Shown one piece after another: positions 34,729-39,840 of a stretch of DNA of 39,840 bases. A program made the position numbers and the translations under genes. The DNA lies in NCBI GenBank assembly GCA_046727855.1, contig JBKPDL010000136.1, positions 1 to 39,840 of the forward strand, given 5' to 3'. The DNA is from DASPWV01 sp046727855 (lineage in GTDB: Bacteria > Acidobacteriota > Vicinamibacteria > Vicinamibacterales > UBA2999). Within the stretch, counting starts at the first letter, position 1; each line of letters opens with the position of its first letter. Under the pieces are notes generated by a model that was not told the origin of the DNA, made no database searches, and was given only the letters and a program-made list of their open reading frames with translations.

Positions 34729-35604
34729 TCACACAGCGGTCTGCTCCAGGGCTCGGATGCGCCGCTCCAGCGGAGGGTGTGTGGAAATCAGCGCGAGCCA
34801 GCTGCGCGTGCCGTTGATTTTCAACGTGGCGAGCGCAGGTTCGCTGTTATCCACCAACTGTCGCGCATCCATGAGACGCCGCAGCGCCGCGATCATGTTG
34901 CCTTTGCCTGCGAGCGCGGCGCCGCCCGCATCGGCGCGGAATTCGCGCGCGCGCGAGAACCACGCCACGATCATCATGCCGAGGATGCCGAGCACGATCT
35001 CGAGCACGATCATCACCAGAAAGCTCAGGAAGTACGCGTTACGCGAGTCGCTGCCCTGGCGCACGGCGAAGGCGACAACGCGCGCCAGGAACATCACAAA
35101 CGCGTTGACCACGCCCTGAAGCAACGTCATCGTCACCATGTCGCCGTTCTGAATGTGCGCGACCTCATGCGCCAGGACGCCCTCGATTTCTTCGCGCCGC
35201 ATCGTGCGCAGCAGGCCGGACGACACGGCGACAAGGCTCTTGCGGCGGCTCGGTCCGGTGGCGAATGCGTTTACTTCCGGTGAGTCGTAGACGCCGACTT
35301 CCGGCATCGGAAGCTGTGCCTGTTGCGTGAGCCGGCGCACGGTCTCAAAGACCCAATCGAGCTCCGCTTGTCCAGTGCGGCCGTTGACCAGCTGCACGCC
35401 CATCGCCATTTTCGCGATCGTGCGCGAGATCAACAGCGAAATGAACGCGCCGCCCATGCCCCAAACGAAGCAGAACACCATCAGCGCGCGCAGGTCGAGC
35501 TGGCCCTGGCGAACGTAGCCGGTCACGCCGAGCAGCGACAGCACGATGGAAATCGTCACCATGATCGCGAGGTTGGTGACGACAAACAGCAGAATGCGTT
35601 TCAT
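34729..35604 (-). CDS. htpX: HtpX-like M48 membrane zinc metallopeptidase
   Basis: A 291-aa integral membrane protease of family M48. Transmembrane helices are seen near residues 5-25, 40-60, 163-181 and 194-216. The HExxH motif is H146-E-V-A-H150 and the third zinc ligand is Glu221 in REFRAD; the length and four-helix topology match HtpX. The enzyme degrades misfolded membrane proteins in cytoplasmic-membrane quality control, and in other bacteria it is under envelope-stress control. ATG 35604 has GGAG about 7 nt upstream and overlaps the stop of a 45-aa membrane protein gene (ATGA), so the two are translated together. Confidence 0.95.
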   Translation of the reverse strand: MKRILLFVVTNLAIMVTISIVLSLLGVTGYVRQGQLDLRALMVFCFVWGMGGAFISLLISRTIAKMAMGVQLVNGRTGQAELDWVFETVRRLTQQAQLPMPEVGVYDSPEVNAFATGPSRRKSLVAVSSGLLRTMRREEIEGVLAHEVAHIQNGDMVTMTLLQGVVNAFVMFLARVVAFAVRQGSDSRNAYFLSFLVMIVLEIVLGILGMMIVAWFSRAREFRADAGGAALAGKGNMIAALRRLMDARQLVDNSEPALATLKINGTRSWLALISTHPPLERRIRALEQTAV

Positions 35605-35738
35605 GGGAGAGCTCCGAACGTGCCGACCCGGTAATAGCAGAACGCCGATCCGAGGAGGACCAGCAGCACGATGATGCCGATCATGACCGGCGTTCTGACG
35701 TGAACGTGCGAGGGCCCAAGGCGCTTGAAGACGCTCAC
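35601..35738 (-). CDS. Small single-helix membrane protein coupled to htpX
   Basis: A 45-aa frame from GTG 35738, with an alternative 27-aa form from ATG 35684. Its TGA overlaps the htpX ATG (ATGA). The N-terminus is basic (SVFKRLGPSHVHVRTP), followed by one strong transmembrane helix (MIGIIVLLVLLGSAFCYY) and a short tail (RVGTFGALP). The geometry and coupling are those of a small membrane protein co-made with its partner, possibly an HtpX cofactor. A purely translational leader is the alternative. I do not recognise a family. Confidence 0.55.
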   Translation of the reverse strand: MSVFKRLGPSHVHVRTPVMIGIIVLLVLLGSAFCYYRVGTFGALP

Positions 35739-35762
35739 GAATCAATCGTAGCATTCCGGACC

Positions 35763-36968
35763 GTGGCAGCTCCACTGACGGTTTTGTGCCTGGCGTCGTA
35801 TCACAAAGGCTTCGAATTCCTGCGCGAAGCGAAGCGCCAGGGCGCGCGCGTGCTGCTGGCGACGTCCCTGAGCCTCGAGGACGCCGAGTGGCCGCACGAC
35901 AGCATAGACGAAATCTTCTCCGTTCCCGACGACAAGAAACGATGGAACCTGCAGGATCTCATTCTCGGTATCTCACACCTCGCGCGCCGCGTCTCGATCG
36001 ACCGCATCGTCCCGCTCGATGACTTCGATCTCGAAAAGGCCTCGGCTTTGCGTGAGCATCTGCGTGTGCCCGGAATGGGTGAAACGACGACGCGTCATTT
36101 TCGTGACAAGCTGGCGATGCGCGTGAAGGCGCTGGAAGACGGATTGCCAGTGCCGGACTTCGTTCACGTGCTCAATGACGATCGGCTTCGCGCATTCTGC
36201 CGGCGCGCGTCCCCGCCGTGGATCCTGAAGCCACGCCAGATGGCCGGCGCGATCGGCATGCGCAAGATTCACAACGAAGAGGAGATGTGGTCGACAACCG
36301 AGGCGCTCGGCGACGAGCGTTCGTACTACCTCCTCGAGCAGTTCGTTGCCGGCGAGGTGTATCACGTTGATTCGATCGTGTCGGAGCGCGAAGTGGTGGT
36401 CGCCATTCCGTGCAAGTACGGTACGCCGCCCTACGACGTGTCGCATGGCGGCGGCGTGTTTACGACACGAGTGCTGGATCGGTCATCCCGTGAGTCGCGC
36501 GACTTGGTGGAGACCAACGCGCGGGTGCTGACGTCGCTCGGCCTCGTGCGCGGCGTTTCGCACACGGAATATATCCGCCGGTCCGATGGCAGCTTTGTCT
36601 TTCTCGAAACGTCGGCTCGGGTGGGCGGCGCGCACATCGCGGAGCTCGTGGAGGCGGCCGCTGGATTCAACTTGTGGGCGGAGTGGGCCAAGATCGAAAT
36701 CGCCGGCGGCAAGGAGACGTACCGTCCACCGACGCCCCGCGGCGATTACGGCGGCTTGATCGTGTCGCTCGCTCGGCAGGAGTGGCCGGACACGTCCGCG
36801 TATAACGATCCCGAGGTGGTGTGGCGGCTGTCGAAGGGCCACCATGCGGGCCTGATCGTGCGATCGCCGAGTGAAGCGCGTGTGGAAGAGCTGTTGACGC
36901 GTTACACGCAACGCTTTCGTGAAGATTTTGTCGCATCGTTGCCGGCCGCGGCTTCTCCGTTCGATTAG
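35763..36968 (+). CDS. ATP-grasp carboxylate-amine/thiol ligase-like protein
   Basis: A 401-aa ATP-grasp protein. The N-terminal pre-ATP-grasp Rossmann-like domain (VLCLASYHKGFEFLREAKRQGARVLLAT) is followed by the ATP-grasp A domain with a nucleotide-binding lysine in PPWILKPRQMAGAIGMRKI. The metal-binding C-terminal part has YRRSDGSFVFLETSARVGGAHIAELVEAA, in which the acidic ELxxR-like element is FLETSAR. The superfamily joins a carboxylate to an amine, thiol or imidazole via an acylphosphate; the substrates here are unknown. The start is placed at GTG 35763, where the Rossmann strand begins; GTG has TAGCAT 8 nt upstream (35749-35754) and no Shine-Dalgarno. An alternative start at 35700 overlaps the divergent small membrane gene. 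Confidence 0.88.
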   Translation: MAAPLTVLCLASYHKGFEFLREAKRQGARVLLATSLSLEDAEWPHDSIDEIFSVPDDKKRWNLQDLILGISHLARRVSIDRIVPLDDFDLEKASALREHLRVPGMGETTTRHFRDKLAMRVKALEDGLPVPDFVHVLNDDRLRAFCRRASPPWILKPRQMAGAIGMRKIHNEEEMWSTTEALGDERSYYLLEQFVAGEVYHVDSIVSEREVVVAIPCKYGTPPYDVSHGGGVFTTRVLDRSSRESRDLVETNARVLTSLGLVRGVSHTEYIRRSDGSFVFLETSARVGGAHIAELVEAAAGFNLWAEWAKIEIAGGKETYRPPTPRGDYGGLIVSLARQEWPDTSAYNDPEVVWRLSKGHHAGLIVRSPSEARVEELLTRYTQRFREDFVASLPAAASPFD

Positions 36969-36982
36969 GCGTCTAATAAGCC

Positions 36983-38260
36983 ATGCGCACCGCCGCTGCC
37001 ATCGTCGCCCTGATCTGCGTATTGCCAAATCTTCAGCTGCAGAAGTTTAGCGATCTTCTCCAAATCTCCACATCTCCAAATCCACAACTTCAGTCGCAAG
37101 TACCAGACTGGTTTCAGTGGCGCGGCCCCAATCGCGACGGCCACTCCGCGGAAACCGGCCTGCTCAACGCATGGCCGGCCGGTGGACCCAAGCTGCTGTG
37201 GCGTGCGACAGGCGCGGGCACCGCGTACTCGTCGTTCTCGTCGTCGAACGGTCGCCTCTACACGCTCGGTGCGCGCGGCGATACGGAGTATGTGATGGCG
37301 TTCGACGCCGCGAGCGGCAAGAAGCTGTGGGAAGTGCCAAACGGGCGCCGCTTTCGCAATGAGATGGGCGACGGCCCGCGCAGCACGCCCACGATCGACG
37401 GCGATCGCGTTTACGCCTTCGGCGGCTCGGGAGATCTCACCGCCCTCGACGCGGCGAGCGGCAAGCGTTTGTGGTCGGTGAACGTGGTGCAGACGTTTGG
37501 CGGCAACGTCCCGTACTGGGGCTACAGCGAATCTCCGCTCATCGTCGGCGATCGAATTGTGTTGAACGCCGGCGGACGCCGCGCATCGATTGTCGCGATC
37601 AGCAAGGCCGACGGCAGCACGTTGTGGCAGAACCATGGGGACGAGGCGGCGTATTCATCGCCGATGCTTCTGCGCACCGGAAGCCTTCAGCAGGTGGTGT
37701 TCTTCACCGGCCAGCGTGCGCTGGCGGTCGATCCGCGCGACGGCCGCTTGTTGTGGAGTTACAACAAGGTGTCCAACAACACTGCGAACATCGCGACGCC
37801 GATAGTGCAGGGCAATCGCGTCTTTCTCTCGTCAGACTACGGCACGGGTGCCGCGCTGCTGGAGGTGAAGGCGGCAGGCAATATCGCCGCCGCCAATGAG
37901 GTCTACTTCACGCGCGACATGCGCAATCACCACGCGAGCTCAGTTGTCGTGGGCAACAGCGTTTATGGGTTCTCGAGCAGCATCCTGACGGCGCTGAATT
38001 TCGATACCGGTCAAATGTTGTGGCGAAACAGAAGCGTCGGCAAGGGCTCGCTCATTTATGCCGACGGACGCCTTTATCTCTACGGCGAGGACGGCACCGT
38101 CGGTCTGGCGGACGCTGCGCCCGACGCGTATCGCGAGCGCGGGAGGTTTTCGCTCCAGACCTCCACCAGTAATCCCGCCTGGTCGCATCCGATCATTACG
38201 AACGGCAAACTGATTCTGCGCGATCAGGACAATGTTTATGCCTACGGTATCCGGCCGTAG
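36983..38260 (+). CDS. Exported PQQ-like beta-propeller protein
   Basis: A 425-aa protein with a short hydrophobic N-terminus (residues 3-14) and an eight-bladed-type propeller of PQQ repeats from residue 45 to the end: FQWRGPNRDGHSAETGLL is the usual opening, then blades such as MAFDAASGKKLWEV, TALDAASGKRLWSV, VAISKADGSTLWQN and LNFDTGQMLWRN. It is related to quinoprotein dehydrogenase and BamB propellers but lacks PQQ active-site signatures I can identify, so it is probably structural or interaction-type. Residues 15-38 (PNLQLQKFSDLLQISTSPNP) come from low-complexity repeat DNA, see the repeat at 37057-37080. It starts 14 nt after the ATP-grasp gene. Confidence 0.88.
   Translation: MRTAAAIVALICVLPNLQLQKFSDLLQISTSPNPQLQSQVPDWFQWRGPNRDGHSAETGLLNAWPAGGPKLLWRATGAGTAYSSFSSSNGRLYTLGARGDTEYVMAFDAASGKKLWEVPNGRRFRNEMGDGPRSTPTIDGDRVYAFGGSGDLTALDAASGKRLWSVNVVQTFGGNVPYWGYSESPLIVGDRIVLNAGGRRASIVAISKADGSTLWQNHGDEAAYSSPMLLRTGSLQQVVFFTGQRALAVDPRDGRLLWSYNKVSNNTANIATPIVQGNRVFLSSDYGTGAALLEVKAAGNIAAANEVYFTRDMRNHHASSVVVGNSVYGFSSSILTALNFDTGQMLWRNRSVGKGSLIYADGRLYLYGEDGTVGLADAAPDAYRERGRFSLQTSTSNPAWSHPIITNGKLILRDQDNVYAYGIRP
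37057..37080 (+). repeat. Three 8-bp TCTCCAMA units inside the PQQ-protein gene
   Basis: Direct octamers TCTCCAAA, TCTCCACA and TCTCCAAA, with degenerate neighbours on both sides (CCAAATCTTCAG at 37025-37036, CAACTTCAG near 37085-37093). An ATCTGCGT core unit also occurs nearby at 37013-37020. The whole falls in the linker between signal segment and propeller. Confidence 0.55.
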
Positions 38261-38267
38261 GGGAACT

Positions 38268-38309
38268 GCAGATGGGACGCAGAGAGGACGCAGATCAAAC
38301 CGCAGACGC
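38268..38309 (-). repeat. Short inverted array of ATCTGCGT-type units
   Basis: GACGCAGA-type units at 38276-38283 and 38287-38295, flanked by CTGCAGAT and CGCAGACGC, lie just after the PQQ-protein stop. On the minus strand they read ATCTGCGTC, i.e. inverted relative to the array at 38929-39145. Together the two arrays flank the GxxExxY gene. Confidence 0.6.
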
Positions 38310-38460
38310 ATGCGCTCGGAGAATACGGATCGCAAGTTCTGCGCGTTACAGCGCCTAGCGACATCGAAAAAACTGCGCTTCTTGAGAATCGTGCCAACGC
38401 ACAATCAACAGATCGTTCCAACACTCGCGTTTGAGCGCTCGTTCCGTGGCCGGCATACGG

Positions 38461-38481
38461 CGTGCACTGTGGTAGTGCATG
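38461..38481 (+). promoter_or_regulatory. Hairpin overlapping the GxxExxY start codon
   Basis: CGTGCACT (38461-38468), loop GTGGT and AGTGCATG (38474-38481) form eight pairs including one G-U. The ATG at 38479 is the end of the 3' arm, and no Shine-Dalgarno is seen, so the structure could limit initiation. Inference only. Confidence 0.35.
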
Positions 38482-38910
38482 TCAAATCTCATCACATCGA
38501 GCCACGACGCACCGCCAAGTGACCCAAGGACGTTCACGATCATCGGCGCTTCATTCGAAGTGCATAACGTTTGGGGACCTGGCTTCAACGAAAACGTCTA
38601 TCGCGACTGCTGTGCGATTGAGTTCGCAGCGCGCGACATCCCGTTCATCATGGAGGCGCCGTTCCCTCTGACTTACAAAGGGCACCGCATCGGCGGCAAC
38701 TATCGCGCCGATTTCCTGTGCTACGACGAAGTCATTGTGGAGATTAAAGCGACGAGCACGCCAAACACAGCACTCGAGCACGCGCAGATGCTCAGTTACC
38801 TGGCGGCGTCTGGCAAAAAAGTCGGTCTGCTGCTGAACTTTGGCGGCCCAAGATTGACTTACAAACGGTTCGCGATGTCGGAAACGCCACGCGATCCACA
38901 GATAGAGTGA
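38479..38910 (+). CDS. GxxExxY protein (PD-(D/E)XK-like fold)
   Basis: A 143-aa member of the GxxExxY family. The name motif is G35-F-N-E38-N-V-Y41 in EVHNVWGPGFNENVY. The core then runs through the nuclease-like strand pair with Asp78 in YRADFL and Glu88-x-Lys90 in IVEIKA, and a closing KKVGLLLNFGGPRLTYKR. The D...ExK arrangement is that of PD-(D/E)XK nucleases, but the biochemical role of the family is unknown. It is flanked by two arrays of ATCTGCGT units in opposite orientation (38268-38309 and 38929-39145). The start codon sits in a predicted hairpin and no Shine-Dalgarno is obvious; a start slightly further in is possible. Confidence 0.88.
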   Translation: MSNLITSSHDAPPSDPRTFTIIGASFEVHNVWGPGFNENVYRDCCAIEFAARDIPFIMEAPFPLTYKGHRIGGNYRADFLCYDEVIVEIKATSTPNTALEHAQMLSYLAASGKKVGLLLNFGGPRLTYKRFAMSETPRDPQIE

Positions 38911-38928
38911 CATGTTTATCGCCGTTTT

Positions 38929-39145
38929 ATCTGCGTCTCATCTGCGTCCATCTGCGTCGAGCTCTATCTGCGTTTATCTGCGTCCATCTGCGTCCAACTC
39001 TATCTGCGTTCATCTGCGTCCAGCCCTATCTGCGTCCATCTGCGTCCAACTCTATCTGCGTCCATCTGCGTCCAACTCTATCTGCGTCCATCTGCGTCCA
39101 GCTCTATCTGCGTCCATCCGCGGCCATCTGCATTCATCTGCGTCG
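38929..39145 (+). repeat. ATCTGCGT array with 26-bp higher-order period
   Basis: About 18 units of ATCTGCGT follow the GxxExxY stop by 18 nt. A 10-bp form (ATCTGCGTCC or ATCTGCGTTC) alternates with a 16-bp form (ATCTGCGTCCARCYCT), giving 26-bp repeats over most of the array. The last units decay (ATCCGCGG, ATCTGCAT). It fills most of the 314-nt gap before the stop of the convergent response regulator; the remaining bases to 39224 show no gene. Confidence 0.92.
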
Positions 39146-39224
39146 ACATCCCGAGCCAGTAGATCGGGCGCACAGCCCTCGAGAAGCACAGTCGCCGCGA
39201 CGACCAGCACCGCGCGCCGCATCG

Positions 39225-39840
39225 TTAAGATTTTGACTGGGGCTCGGAAATGAAGCGGTAGCCGACGCCGCGCACTGTCAAAAGATGTCTCGGCTTGGCG
39301 GGATCTTCTTCCACATATCGGCGCAGCCGGACGATGAAGTTGTCGATCGCACGCGTGTCGGTGTCCTCGTGAAGGTTCCAAACGTCCTCCAGAATCGCTT
39401 TTCGCGAGACAGCTTTTCCCGCTTGCTTGATCAAATAGCGAAGCAAATCAGCTTCCATTGACGTCAAGTGGTAAGACTTCTCCCGTACGCGCAATTCCAG
39501 CTTTCCCAGATCGAACGTTTTTCCTGCGAACGTCACAACCTCAACTTCAGGCGTGGCCTGGCGCGACCATTGGTGGCGCCGCAGCAGCCCTCGCAGCCGC
39601 GCGAGCAGAATGGCAAGCTCAAATGGCTTGGCGAGATAATCGTCGGCGCCCGCTTCGAATCCTGCAAGTACGTCCTCGGGACGGCCGCGCGCCGTGAGTA
39701 TCAGAATCGGAAGGTACTCACCTTCCTGTCGCAGCGATTTGGCGACGCTGAACCCATCGCGCCCCGGGAGCATCACGTCGAGGATCACCGCATCGTAGCC
39801 GCGGCGTTCGGCCAGGATGCGATGCAGCGCCATTTCGCCG
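39225..39840 (-). CDS. OmpR/PhoB-type response regulator, N-terminus outside the window
   Basis: A partial 205-aa product, open to the window end. The visible part begins within the receiver domain: the phospho-acceptor Asp in AVILDVMLPGRDGF, Thr in ILTARGR, Lys in YLAKPFEL. A linker leads to a winged-helix DNA-binding domain (about 105-200 of the visible part) with HLTSMEADLLRYL, DTRAIDNFIVRLRRYVEEDP and HLLTVRGVGYRF. It should bind direct-repeat operators as a dimer after phosphorylation by a histidine kinase, whose gene would lie to the right of the window if they are paired. Confidence 0.93.
   Translation of the reverse strand, partial: GEMALHRILAERRGYDAVILDVMLPGRDGFSVAKSLRQEGEYLPILILTARGRPEDVLAGFEAGADDYLAKPFELAILLARLRGLLRRHQWSRQATPEVEVVTFAGKTFDLGKLELRVREKSYHLTSMEADLLRYLIKQAGKAVSRKAILEDVWNLHEDTDTRAIDNFIVRLRRYVEEDPAKPRHLLTVRGVGYRFISEPQSKS

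Noticed and set aside
38929..39145. CRISPR array
   Set aside because: Repeats are 8-16 bp with 2-8-bp gaps, no unique spacers of 25-40 bp and no cas genes.

Overview
The window looks like a chromosomal segment of an Acidobacteriota bacterium, most likely of the Vicinamibacteria type. This rests on a high-GC sequence, a large orphan two-FtsX permease of the ADOP class (originally defined in Acidobacteria), many secreted peptidases and amidohydrolases, a DUF4097 protein, a PQQ-like beta-propeller and a GxxExxY protein. The phylum call is inference from gene content. No rRNA, tRNA, CRISPR array, phage or integrase was seen.

Layout. 1-3.75 kb: a gene end cut by the window edge, a PAP2 phosphatase and the ADOP permease. 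3.9-6.6 kb: a DUF4440 protein divergent from a three-gene operon (SoxC-like molybdoenzyme, SoxD-like cytochrome c, small lipoprotein). 6.6-7.1 kb: hairpin-rich non-coding DNA. 7.1-11.65 kb: minus-strand secreted hydrolases, namely an alpha/beta hydrolase, a creatininase, a serine-hydrolase/RidA fusion and an internally deleted S9 peptidase remnant. 11.7-13.4 kb: pnuC, a zinc-ribbon protein and a two-domain VOC protein. 13.6-16.7 kb: a GAF/anti-sigma-type ATPase, a Tat-exported class V aminotransferase and an HD hydrolase. 16.9-21.9 kb: an M14 carboxypeptidase and a D-aminoacylase. 21.9-25.7 kb: two STAS anti-anti-sigma paralogs, a SnoaL protein, YbaK, a decayed chimeric gene and an M20 amidohydrolase. 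25.8-30.4 kb: an unknown protein, an S9 peptidase, a CstB-like persulfide dioxygenase/rhodanese and a membrane-anchored unknown. 30.7-38.3 kb: a degenerate PAS-DHp-REC protein, an operon of ornithine cyclodeaminase-like enzyme, sulfurtransferase and DUF4097 protein, HtpX with a coupled 45-aa membrane protein, an ATP-grasp enzyme and a PQQ-like propeller. 38.4-39.8 kb: a GxxExxY PD-(D/E)XK-like protein between arrays of short repeats, and a response regulator cut by the window end.

Functional themes. One is degradation of peptides and amides by exported enzymes (S9, M14, D-aminoacylase, M20, creatininase). A second is reduced-sulfur handling (SoxCD-like pair, CstB-like enzyme, mercaptopyruvate-type sulfurtransferase). 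A third is partner-switching regulation (GAF-ATPase plus two STAS proteins). Several starts lack a Shine-Dalgarno but have a -10-like hexamer 6-9 nt upstream, suggesting leaderless mRNAs.

The most unusual content is repeat DNA. (i) A roughly 155-bp three-hairpin element occurs three times, with a compensatory stem change and G-U wobble substitutions. (ii) Arrays built on ATCTGCGT flank the GxxExxY gene in inverted orientation, and there is a solo array at 16.74-16.87 kb. (iii) An identical 23-bp hairpin sits 27-30 nt upstream of the starts of two exported hydrolases. Protein-level oddities are the serine-hydrolase/RidA fusion and a hybrid-kinase-like protein that has lost both its phospho-accepting His and its ATPase domain.
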